From positions 28,261,814 to 28,325,813 of the forward strand of contig JAKSZU010000012.1 in assembly GCA_026018925.1 (NCBI GenBank): a stretch of DNA of 64,000 nucleotides, given 5' to 3'. Of the stretch, positions 44,914 through 54,690 are shown piece after piece. The stretch's first letter is position 1. Each line of letters begins with the position of its first letter. Made by a program: the position numbers and the translations under genes. Under the pieces are notes generated by a model. It saw only the letters and a program-made list of their open reading frames with translations, had not been told where the DNA came from and did no database searches. The DNA comes from Tupaia tana. Taxonomy: Eukaryota; Chordata; Mammalia; Scandentia; Tupaiidae.

Positions 44914-45842
44914 TTCATTGCACTCATTGCACAGAAATGGACATCCACTATTGCTTGTGTATAAATGCAGAATTTATGGCATTTAATTATACACTACTAT
45001 TTTCTGCCAGTCCTCTTAGATTACAGACACTTTTAATCCATAGTCATCCCAAAGAGGCAACCCAGACAGCCATTTTATTCACTGGCACATTGAAATACTA
45101 CCCACAGGCCAAGGTTTGAAAACATAAATGTTCACTTAAGATGCTTCTGAAATTTTAGCCCTTAGGGCCTCTTCACGTTTTCAATATAATTCACACTTTC
45201 AAAATAAAAGAGGTGCCTAAAGAAAGAGCAAGACAGCAAGGACAAACTCCTAGATTGAAAGACACTGTGTATCTTCAAGGACAGAAAAACAGAAACATGG
45301 AAGAACTCCCAAGAGACACTCTTGTTTTCCAATATTAGGGCCCTTTATTCCCCTTCTATCTCCTCAGGTTACTCCACATATATTGCATTGGACAGAATAA
45401 AGATTTTGTAATGTCCATGAGGAAGAGACATCGGAAGTGCAGCTTCTTACCCTGAGTGAATAACCCTAGGGGACAAGGAGATAGTGGAGGAAATAGACAC
45501 CATTGACCCCGAGACTCTGAAAGGCAGTCACTTGAAGAGGTAGAAAGTGTTCTATGTGACTTCAAGTGGTAGAGCTGCTATCAAGGAGGAGTGCAGGACA
45601 GGAAGAGTTTGAGGTGCATAGTAGAATATTGAGTAGATATGGTAGAATGATTGTGCTTTCCCAGAACCAAACAGATAATGTTTCTATACTACCCCTCCTC
45701 TCCACAGCTCAGATGCTCAAATAACTCATTTACCTTATAATTATCCATCCTATCACAAATACTCCCACACATGTCACATTTTTCAGAAAAAAGGAAAAAA
45801 TATGTGTGTAGGGTATCAACCCAGTGGCCTGTGCCCTGGGCA
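44914..45842 (+). repeat. Alpha downstream block, copy 3
   Basis: Co-linear with 5250-6100 and 31,900-32,990. A homeodomain-type word TAATTA lies at 45,738-45,743, about 100 bp upstream of the promoter module. In the other copies the aligned word is TAATTC or TAACTC. Confidence 0.65.
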
Positions 45843-45961
45843 TCCCTGGGGAGCAGCATTTCACCAAGGCATTCAGCCGTGATATAAAGACAGTACCTCA
45901 ACTGAAGAGACTTCCTGGCCTCTTCAGGATGTGGAGAGGTTGGAAAGGCTGTGACAACAGG
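45843..45961 (+). promoter_or_regulatory. Putative promoter and noncoding exon 1 of OR-5
   Basis: A perfect O/E-type site TCCCTGGGGA lies at 45,843-45,852 and TATAAAG at 45,883-45,889. The exon ends at 45,961. The donor is CAGG|GTGAAT (GT at 45,962-45,963), where position +5 is A rather than the G of the other three copies, so it is weaker. The implied intron is about 3.0 kb. Confidence 0.6.
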
Positions 45962-45963
45962 GT

Positions 45964-46920
45964 GAATAACTGGAGTCTGGATATAATCCCTTCTATACAA
46001 ACTACAAGTTTGGGGGATCTGATCAGTGAGTCTGAGAAGCCCTCTCTGGAGCTGCTTAGGAATGTAAAAGCCAGCAGGCTAGAGGGTAAGCATATACCAA
46101 GAGCAAGAGTAAAAGTAGGAAACCTAGGCTTTCATAGATAGCATGTCTCTGCTTCTATATAAAGGAAAAAAGATAATAAACCTATTTTCTTGAAGTGTAG
46201 ATATTGTGCACTTCGGAAAGTTATTCAGAAACTCAGACTCTCAAACTCAGATCAAGCAGATTAATACCCATTGGTTTCTGTAAGTAGGGCAACAATACGA
46301 TTGTGTCTAATGATCTCATCTCGGGTAGCACCTGCTGTGATCTGAATTTTTACTTGGTATCTTGCCTTTCCCTAGGAGATTGCCCTTATTCTTCTGGACC
46401 TAAAGATTCTTTTAGAAAGGACTTCGCTTTGAGGTAAAGAAAGCTTGATGATTTTATCCATCTGTGTCAGGGCAACTTGTCTTTCCCAGACACAGTTTCA
46501 GATGGACAGAACTCTGGGTGTTAAAATAGATGTGTTTCTGACATCATGGAAATTGGGAAGCATGGCAATCTAACTTTCCTATTCAAAGGGACATTTTGTA
46601 AAGGAATGAAAACTAAAACAGCTTGTCATTATCCAGAATGTCTTCCTCACACCAGGCCTTACATAAAATTTTAATGTTCACAATACATGAAACTGATGGA
46701 CAGCTTATTATCTTGAGATAAAGGAATATTGGTTTTATCATGTAAAAACTACCCTTAACTTTTGGTAATATGTCTTTAACGGTGTCCTATGATTTTACCT
46801 TTTGCATTCTCATCTTCTTGTAATATTCAGTTTTAACATGTGGATTCTTCTACCATATATAAGAACACTAGATTAGAAAAATACTCCCATAGAATCTACT
46901 TATCAACCTAAAACAAGAGT
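45964..46920 (+). repeat. Alpha downstream block, copy 3
   Basis: Aligns with 33,165-34,148. No gene. Confidence 0.75.
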
Positions 46921-47175
46921 TTATTTTTTATTGTCACAGTTCATGTGCACTTGCCAGAGAGAGAGAGAAAGGAGAAATCACCCCTGAATGGGATATGGTC
47001 ACACTGCAATTCTATCTCCTCCATTATTCCACAAACTGTCAGGATTTTAGGCATGCACAGATACCCAGCATGTTTTTTTTTTTTTTTTCCAAGCCTCCAG
47101 GGCCAAGATTCAAACCTCTGTTAGTCTTATGAACTCCACTCTCTTAACCACAGGCTACAGGACCAACCCTAAGGT
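46921..47175 (-). repeat. tRNA-derived SINE (old), reverse, shared with copy 2
   Basis: Paralogous to 34,870-35,125. Confidence 0.75.
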
Positions 47176-48640
47176 AAGTTCTAAGATGATAGATGAAGGG
47201 TCTGGAAATCACTCTATAATAAATAAACCAATCCAAGATGAAAGGAAAAGAACTGTCACATTAATTCAGAAAAGGCTTATCCTCAGAGTCCTGAATGTTA
47301 AATAAAGAGCCCAGAATTTACCCTCTGTTCATGTTTTAGTTAGCAATGACAAAGAGAATATTTCCTGGATTGGCCATAAGTAAACCCAAAGAAGGACAAC
47401 TACTTATAACCATTAATTTTATGAATCTGAAAAAGCTACTGATTTTTATTACAGGCATAAGTGTAGTAATAAAACACAGGCCCCTAGGTGATGATCTATA
47501 AAGGGCTGGGGTAGAGGATAACTAGATTATGGAAACTAAGGATGCCTTATTCAATAATTCATTCACTTGTTCATTCGCTGATTGTATTTGCAAACAGAAA
47601 CTGAGATAAACAAGCTAACGTAAATCATCAAAATCGGGAAGGAATTGAATAAAATTTCTGAAGAAATGTGATTTGAGTTATTGAACAGAAAAGAAATAAT
47701 TAACACAATAAAAGTCAAATTGCAAAGCCAGAGGATGATGGAGTGGTAGAATAAGAATGTCTGATAACTGGCCCATATGACAGGATTGCAGGTTCTCAGT
47801 CCAGCAATGTGGGATCCAGTCACCTTAACCTACATGCCACCTGCTGGACCTGGTTTTATTTTTTAATATAATTTTTACTATTTTGTTGTTGTTTAAGAGG
47901 AGACCTTTACATTTACTTTGTATGTGACTGTTTTTGAGACACAGAGATCATATTTACCCATAATAAAGTAAGTTAAGAGTCTAATATCACCTATGTAGAA
48001 CATAAGAGAAATTCAATGATCGATAAATTGGTAAATGTATGGAACTTGGCATTGAACATTGAAGGACACATTTATTTATGTTTTCTATTCAAGTTTTCAA
48101 CTGGTGTCTGTGGAATGCCAAACACCAGGGAGAGAACTTCAGAGTCCATGGCCCTGCAGCTATGGCTCTCCCAGCTAAGGAGGATGACAATGCTCAACAA
48201 TTTACAGGGAGGCACATTCAAGAAAGAACTCAGAACAGGTGCACTAAGAAGAACAAGATGCTTAGGGCTTTTCAATAATTGAGGCAACTGTTGAACAAGT
48301 GGTGGACTTAGGAAATTCTCTTCCTTTGATGGACTGAAGAATTTCTCTCCTTTCAGCTTAGCTAAAATATATCCCCCCTTTATCAGACAAGACTGATTAT
48401 GAGACTTCATTAAGTAACTGATATGAAAGCTCTTAGGATACTGAAAAATGTAGTATTAATGGAAGAATAATAAGGACCACAATAACAAGGACCACAATAA
48501 AATATTGATGATTATGATAATGACAATGGCAATGAGCACATATAGTGTGCTTTATATTTCAAAGAGTATTAACAAAGAGCATTTCATTTATAAAGATATG
48601 CTATGGTAGAGTAAAAACAGTATAGAAAATACAGTTAGAA
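47176..48640 (+). repeat. Alpha downstream block, copy 3 (distal part)
   Basis: Co-linear with 35,126-36,948. A SINE head remnant in reverse, CACCTTAACCTACATGCCACC, lies at about 47,798-47,857. The shared core CAATGCTCAACAATTTACAG is at about 48,187. Confidence 0.75.
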
Positions 48641-48795
48641 ATAGCTACGTTGGTTGATTATAATGTGTATGATAATATCTTTGACTGAACCAGTATACAG
48701 TGTATTTATAATGGGAATATTCATTTGGTATGTTGTAATGATACACAGTGATTGAATGTAAAAAAAGAAAAGAAAACAACTAAGTAAAAAAAATA
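48641..48795 (+). mobile_element. L1 3' end remnant
   Basis: GGTTGATTATAATGTGTATGATAATATC to GATTGAATGTAAAAAAAG. It resembles the end of the L1 at 37,360-37,480 but sits at a different place of the flank. Confidence 0.7.
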
Positions 48796-49017
48796 AATTC
48801 TTATAATCTTGTTTTGAGAACACGTTACTTAATATATGCAATTTTAAGAAGAGTTGATAATACACAGTAAGGACTGAGTACTTGGGAAAAAAATTGTTGA
48901 AAAGACTATACAGTGTAAAGAAATGTCTTCTTAATGGCAGGTCTCCTGTCAGTATCTTTCTACCTATCCACATTGAAGAGGTCACCCTTCCTTGGAGCGC
49001 GCAGCTGCCTTCTGAGC
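48796..49017 (+). other. 5' flank of OR-5 with mutated acceptor
   Basis: At 48,970-48,971 the sequence is AC where OR-2 and OR-4 have the acceptor AG (CTATCCAC|ATTGAAGAGG). Another AG exists at 48,951-48,952 (CTCCTGTCAG). Using it would leave the coding sequence unchanged. Confidence 0.7.
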
Positions 49018-49974
49018 ATGCTTCCTCCCCAGGCAAACATCAACATCTCCTTCTTCCAGCCACCTGCTTTCCTTCTCATTGGCATCCCAGGACTCGAGGC
49101 TGCTCATGGCTGGATCTCCATCCCCTTCTCCTCCATGTACACTGTGGCCCTCACTGGAAACTGCCTGATCCTCCTGGCTATCAGGAGAACTCCCAGCCTG
49201 CACCAGCCCATGTACTACTTCCTGTCCATGCTGGCCCTCACTGATATGGGACTCACCTTGTCCACACTGCCCACTACCCTGGGTGTTCTCTGGTTTGACC
49301 ATCGGCTCATTGGGTTCAATGCCTGCCTAGTCCAGATGTTCTTTGTACACTCCTTCTCTGTAGTGGAGTCCTCAGTTCTACTAGCCATGTCATTTGATCG
49401 CTTTCTAGCCATCTCCAACCCACTGCGCTACTCAGCCATCCTTACAAATAATGTCATCATCAAGATTGGATTCACCATTGTGGCTCGGGCTACCTTTTGT
49501 CTCTTTCCTGTGCCATTTTTGATTAAGCGTCTGAACTTCTGCCCTGATAACTACTTCCTGTCCCACTCTTTCTGTTTTCACCCTGATGTGATGAGGCGGG
49601 CCTGTGCTGACATCACCATCAACATACGCTATGGTCTCTATGTGGTTGTGTCTACTGGGGGCATAGACTCCCTGTTCATCATCCTGTCCTATACCCTCAT
49701 TCTGCAAACTGTCCTGGGCCTGGCTTCTCCCAGGGAGCGCATTAGGGCTCTCAACACCTGTGTCTCCCACATCCTGGCTGTGTTTGTCTTCTTTATTCCA
49801 GGTATCACCATGTCCATGATCCACCGTTTTGGAAAGCACCTACCCTCCATTGTGCACTCTCTGGTTGCCTATGTGTACCTGATGGTACCTCCTGTGCTAA
49901 ACCCCATCATCTACAGTGTCAAATCCAAGCCCATCAGGGAGGCTATGCTCAAAGTTCTGAGGAAGAAAGGCTAA
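49018..49974 (+). CDS. OR-5: class I odorant receptor, OR51 family (beta type)
   Basis: This is a 318-aa seven-transmembrane receptor with an intact frame. The start is the conserved Met, and an in-frame ATG at 48,934 is upstream of the exon start seen in the paralogs. Standard motifs are all present: NIS 9-11, GN 47-48, MSFDRF, loop 2 cysteines, LNTCVSH and PPVLNPIIY. Beta-type tracts link it to OR-2 (VVSTGGIDSLF in TM5, AVFVFFIPGITMSMIHRF, HSLVAYVYL). It is the most diverged of the five in loop 2 and TM4-TM5: CPDNYFLSHSF replaces CPDKTLLSHSF, and arginine stands at position 204 (INIRYGLY) where the others have L or F, at the outer end of TM5. The promoter module is at 45,843-45,961, but both inferred splice signals are weakened. 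Confidence 0.95.
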   Translation: MLPPQANINISFFQPPAFLLIGIPGLEAAHGWISIPFSSMYTVALTGNCLILLAIRRTPSLHQPMYYFLSMLALTDMGLTLSTLPTTLGVLWFDHRLIGFNACLVQMFFVHSFSVVESSVLLAMSFDRFLAISNPLRYSAILTNNVIIKIGFTIVARATFCLFPVPFLIKRLNFCPDNYFLSHSFCFHPDVMRRACADITINIRYGLYVVVSTGGIDSLFIILSYTLILQTVLGLASPRERIRALNTCVSHILAVFVFFIPGITMSMIHRFGKHLPSIVHSLVAYVYLMVPPVLNPIIYSVKSKPIREAMLKVLRKKG

Positions 49975-50532
49975 AGGTGTTGAAATTGTGAAATTCTATG
50001 AGGCTAATTACCTTAAAAGATATAGTTATAATCTGGCAAGGATAGAAAGCCCTGAAATTCCCTAACTTTTGCCAAGATACAGGAAAACTATTATAGTTAT
50101 TCATGTCTCAAGTTTATATTTTGTGTTTACTTTTTAAAGAACCAGGTGTGATTAAAGTGAGGGTGATTAAAGACCAAGAAATTTATTAAACATGTACCTT
50201 TATGTCCAGAAGCTCACAATTTTCTACCAAGAAAAGTCATGTTTAGACACAACCAGTCTGTAGACTAATAAGTGCCATAATAAAGTTCTGTGTAAGAGAT
50301 TGCTAAAATATGCAAAATTTAGTAGCAGTAGAAGTTGCCCGGGAAGGTTGGGCAAGCTTCCATGAAGAAAAGAATTTGTATTTTACATTTAAAAATGTAG
50401 AGTATTTCTGTGCAAACTTGGAGTTGAGTAAGAAAAATGAAAAAAGAAAACTATAGCAATATGAAAAGAATGCTCCATGTTTGGAAGAAGTAAAGGTATT
50501 GTAGGAAGTTTTGCATTCCTGTGCTTTATGTC
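49975..50532. other. 3' flank of OR-5, no gene
   Basis: No counterpart to the alpha downstream block is recognisable. No gene is seen. Confidence 0.5.
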
Positions 50533-50638
50533 TTTAATATTCCTATCACTCCCTCTTCAAACTCTATGCCAAAACATGATATCTTTATAGGAATGGTTTT
50601 GGCATAGAGTTTGAAGAGAGAGTGATAGGAATATTAAA
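50533..50638. repeat. Near-perfect 43-bp inverted repeat (hairpin)
   Basis: The arms at 50,533-50,575 and 50,596-50,638 are reverse complements with one mismatch (CCC against CTC in the complement), separated by 20 bp. The arm contains CTTCAAACTCTATGCC. No terminal features of a transposon are seen outside the arms. Confidence 0.95.
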
Positions 50639-50819
50639 CCGGAAACATGGGTGACCAAGTTGGACGGGACTGCACAGACCATGCTATGTTTAGATGGTAG
50701 CTAGTAAATATTAACTAAATATTTTTATTAGGAGAATGTATTGCAGATCAATCTGCATTGGTCACTTAAACTAATCAGTTTATATTTTTATGTAGTCTCA
50801 GAAAATTTTCAGATACCTT

Positions 50820-51080
50820 TACACTGCCTGGAACATTCTGATCTCCCTACCTACTTATGTTTTGTTCCTATTTATCCTTCTTATCTGGTATAAGCCAAAT
50901 TCATCAAAAAGTCCTGTGTAATTAATTATCATTTTCATATCCAAAGGACTTTTTGTCTTCTGCATGTATACAACAGTCAACCACTCAACTAGACTCTAAG
51001 CCTTGAGGATGCTGACATTTCTCAGTGCCTAGAGGCATTGGTGGAATCATAAGTGCTCCGTAATTCTTTTGAATAATTAT
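50820..51080 (+). repeat. L2-like remnant
   Basis: CTGCCTGGAACATTCTGATC, then TCAGTGCCTAGAGGCATTGG..AAGTGCTCCGTAAT, resembles the L2 3' end. Strongly diverged. Confidence 0.5.
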
Positions 51081-51084
51081 TCTG

Positions 51085-51235
51085 AAGTATTTTTTTCCTT
51101 ATTTATTTCTATTTAATCACTGTACATCTTTATATTGTACAACCTGGTTTTCCCAGCATGAATACAATGCATATTAGTCAAGTCAAAGACATTACTGTCT
51201 ACATTATCATCAACAGATAACTTTATTTTCATCTT
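51085..51235 (-). mobile_element. Old L1 3' end remnant
   Basis: TTAATCACTGTACATCTTTATATTGTACAACC to CATTATCATCAACAGATAACTT, similar to 34,548-34,676. Confidence 0.5.
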
Positions 51236-51618
51236 GAAGCATTTTATTATAAATTATTTTGAACAAGAGATTAGGCAATGTTTTATTTAATTTAAAATAT
51301 CATTTGAGGAAGTTTACCTCTAGGGGGCCTCTGGATTTTCAGAAGAAATATATATACATATATATATAAATAATTGCAAATACTTGTAAAAAGATTTTCA
51401 GCTGAACTTGGATAGCTGACTCAGAGGCATAAGTGATTCGCTATTACTCATTGACTCACTAAGGCATATATATAACTTACAAAAGTTCTCCTGCCTTTTT
51501 TACCCTAGGGTGTCTCCTGGGATCTTTTGCTAGAAGTAATGCATTTCACACCTCAGTGATGTACTCCGTCTTCGTAAAAAGTTCTTGCAGGGAAGAATTT
51601 TTGAAGAGTTTTAGGGGC
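51236..51618. other. Intergenic, nothing recognised
   Basis: No gene or repeat is identified. Confidence 0.4.
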
Positions 51619-51887
51619 AGGGCCAGCAGGTGGCATAGTGGTTAAGGCACTGAACTCCCACATGGCCTACCATGGTTCAAGTCCCAGACCTAGGGGCTTG
51701 AAATTCATGTTAGGCTCATGTGCACATGTGCCCAAAATCCTGAGAGGAAACTGGTGCAGAAAATATTGCTCTGCTGGGAGGTGGAGGGTGATTTCTCACT
51801 TTCTGTCTCTCTCTCTCTCTCTCTGGTAAACACACATACACCCGATAGCAAAAATCTTTCTCTTAAAAAACAAAAAGAGACAGAGAG
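51619..51887 (+). repeat. tRNA-derived SINE (older)
   Basis: The head is GGGCCAGCAGGTGGCATAGTGG. The exact duplication AGAGTTTTAGGGGC lies at 51,605-51,618 and 51,888-51,901. Confidence 0.92.
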
Positions 51888-51937
51888 AGAGTTTTAGGGG
51901 CTATGATACTAAGATTTGTTAACACACATTGTCTTCT

Positions 51938-52190
51938 TTTTTTTTTTTTCGCTAGAGGGCGCGTGCGCTCGCCAGACAGACAGAGAGAGACATAGAGACA
52001 GAAAGCAAGAAATCACCCCCCAGGAGGGATGGTCACGCCGCAATCCCTTCTCCTCCATTCTCCTCTCGGGATCTTGGGCATGCACGCACACGCGCCCGGC
52101 GTGAGTGCTAAGCCGCCGGGTCTGGGACTCTAACCGCAGTCGACTACATGGGAGTCCAGCGACATAACCATTACACTAACTGCTGGTTCC
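51938..52190 (-). repeat. tRNA-derived SINE (young type), reverse
   Basis: Poly-T left end, head at 52,190. Duplication AACACACATTGTCTTCT / CAACACATTGTCTTCTT. Confidence 0.92.
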
Positions 52191-52454
52191 CAACACATTG
52201 TCTTCTTGAATGCACCTTTACAAAGTGAAGTGATAAGAACGTGTGTACTTTTCTTCTCACTGTCCCACTATCACTCCTCCTACCAGTGTGTTTAATATCA
52301 CAAGAGCTTAGTACACAGTGTCTGCACTGGGTAAGTAGGATCATGTGTTATAGTAGATAAGAACACAAGCTATAGAGTCAGGAAAACACAAGTTATTCAA
52401 ACTCTTAAATTCTTTTATGTTGCAGCTATTTGACTTCGAAGATTTTATTCTCTA
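52191..52454 (+). repeat. Intergenic with a MIR remnant
   Basis: GTAGATAAGAACACAAGC at about 52,352 followed by AGAGTCAGGAAAACACAAGT matches the MIR 5' core. The rest is unassigned. Confidence 0.5.
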
Positions 52455-52990
52455 TGTATGTATTAATAGTTAGGGTTTTTTGTTTGACTGATTGTTTTTT
52501 GTTTTATTTGGTTTGGTTTCCTTTTTCCATCAGCTTATTTTTACTATGATTTCTGATTTATATATAAATGTTTTAGATATTTATGAGATACAGATATACT
52601 AGATTGGCAATCTAATATCATCCCCTTTATATTCTGCTATGGTACACGATTCCATGACCTATTCACCTTCTTTATATACTTTCTATACCTGTTAATCACT
52701 TTTTTCCTGAACTCCATCTGCATTTCACCCCAATTTCTGGTACCCACCATTGTTCTCTCTCTACTTTGTGCCATTGAGTCTTTCAGTTTCCATCACAGAC
52801 TGCGGACATTTGGTATATGTTAAGTGGGGACATACAGTGTTGTCTTTCAAGCCTGAGTTATTTCACTTAGCATAATACCACCTAAATTCTTCCACTTTCT
52901 GTTGAATGGAAGGTTCTCATGTTCTTCATGACCAATTAGTAATCCATTGTGCACATATGCCACATTTTCTTAATTTTGTCATTGGTTTTG
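52455..52990 (-). mobile_element. L1 3' end fragment, reverse
   Basis: The 3' UTR and downstream ORF2 region are on the - strand (TTGAGTCTTTCAGTTTCCATC, then GTTAAGTGGGGACATACAGTG, then CATATGCCACATTTTC). Confidence 0.8.
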
Positions 52991-54135
52991 GGGCAATTTA
53001 GGATTATTCTATTTAAGGGAACAGAAATGGCTCTTCTCAAGAAGTGATCATTCAAGTGAAGTCTGATGTTGAAAAGAAATTAACTGAGAAAGACTAAGTG
53101 TTTATAAGGCAGAGTAGTAGGTGAAGAAAACCATGCCTCTGAAGTGCTTATAGAAGCAGAAATATAACATAAAGGAATGAAATGAAAGGTAGAATACCTG
53201 GAAATCAAAGTTAATGATCTTTTCAAAGATCTTTTAATATTGCGTGGTAGAGACTATGAGGCATGAAAATTTATAAGCTAGAAGACTAATAAAATAACCA
53301 AGGTACAATTTGTTGGAAACTTGAACTAAAGGAGTAGGGGTACAAATAAAGAGAAACGGATAAACTCAAAATTATACAAGAAGTAGAAATTAGGTAACTT
53401 GACTTTGGATTAAATATGAAGGCTAATAGAAAACAAACAAAAAGCCAATGATGTCTCCCGGGTTTGGATGTATCAGAATAAATGGTGATGTAATTAACTA
53501 AAATATACAACATAAATACAGAAATTTAGCTGAGTAGATACTAGCACAAATGTGATTTTGGACCCTTTCAACTTGAACTCCCTTAGAAGTATACAAATGG
53601 CTGTGTTACACAGGCCATTATGTATACAGGCCTGAAACTCTAGACTAGTTCAAGTTGGTTTAGTCCAAAGAAAATATTTAAGTCACAGATAATACAGATG
53701 GCAATGGAATCCAGCAGTCCAAGTAAGAATACATAGCAATTACTGGTCATAGTCTAGGCCCTCTTATACAATATTATGTTGCCAGATAAATTCAAAAGAA
53801 TGTATTTACAAAAGAAACTTAATTTTTTTCCAAATATACAAGAGGAAAACAAGAGTGTGATGGCATGGAAGGAAAAGGAAAACTTTTTAAATGTATCAAG
53901 AAAGAGAGAGTGGTCATGTTACATGTTTTTCAGTAAGGTAAGAGAAAATCTAAAAATCTCAGGCTTATAAATGTTTGTAATGACACAAACACTTCTTTTA
54001 GTAGTTTGGTCAAGGCCAAAAGTATATTGAAGTGGTAGAAGAGCTATGGGAAACATAGATAAATGAGTATGAGACATAGATAAGTTTTCTAAGAAATTTG
54101 ACTATGAAAAATAAGAGATTTTTTAAAAAGAATAT
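52991..54135. other. Intergenic, no gene recognised
   Basis: AT-rich sequence without conserved frames or recognised repeats. Confidence 0.45.
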
Positions 54136-54690
54136 GGGGACTAACAGATAGCATAATGGTTACATTGCTGGATTCCCACGTAATCAACCACAATTCAAAT
54201 CCTGGGCCTTGTAGCTTAAACTCATCCCAGCTGCGTGTGTGTGCATGCCCAAAATCCCAAGAGGAGAATGGAGGAGGAAAGGATTGTAGCATAGCTAACC
54301 GCCCCCCCACACACACACACACCCAGGGAGTGATTTTTCACTTCCCATCTCTTTCTGTCTCTCCAGCAAAAACATGCACCCTAGGGACCAGCAGTTAGCA
54401 TAATGGCTATGTCACTTGACTCCCACATAGTCGACCGCAGTTCGCGTCCCAGACCCGGTGGCTTAAACTCACCCAAGGCGCGTGTGCGTGCGTGCCCAAG
54501 ATCCCGAGAGGAGAATGGAGTAGAAAGGATTGCGGCACGGCCACCCCCCTGGGGGGTGATTTCTCGCTTTCTGTGTCTCTGTCTCTCTCTCTCTCTCTGT
54601 CTGGCAAGCACACGTGCCCTATAGCAAAAACCTCTAAAAAAAAATGCACCCTTTAGAAAAAAATACCTCTCTCTAAAAAAAAAAAAAAAA
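54136..54690 (+). repeat. tRNA-derived SINE interrupted by a second SINE
   Basis: The outer copy runs 54,136-54,382 and 54,644-54,690, with flanks AAAAGAATAT / AAAAGGAATAT. The C/G palindrome region is replaced by a C-run and (AC)n. Confidence 0.85.
54383..54643 (+). repeat. Inner tRNA-derived SINE (young type)
   Basis: The exact duplication ATGCACCCT lies at 54,374-54,382 and 54,644-54,652. Confidence 0.95.

Noticed and set aside
48934-49017. Upstream in-frame ATGs as starts for OR-2 (11,808), OR-3 (23,576), OR-4 (38,025) and OR-5 (48,934)
   Set aside because: They lie upstream of the conserved splice acceptor region, the extra residues differ in kind from any receptor N-terminus, and OR-1 lacks the extension.
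1566-49974. Assigning a precise ortholog name (such as OR51C1 or OR51F) to OR-1 to OR-5
   Set aside because: The sequences are clearly OR51-family, but I could not align them with every human member. Naming needs a phylogeny.
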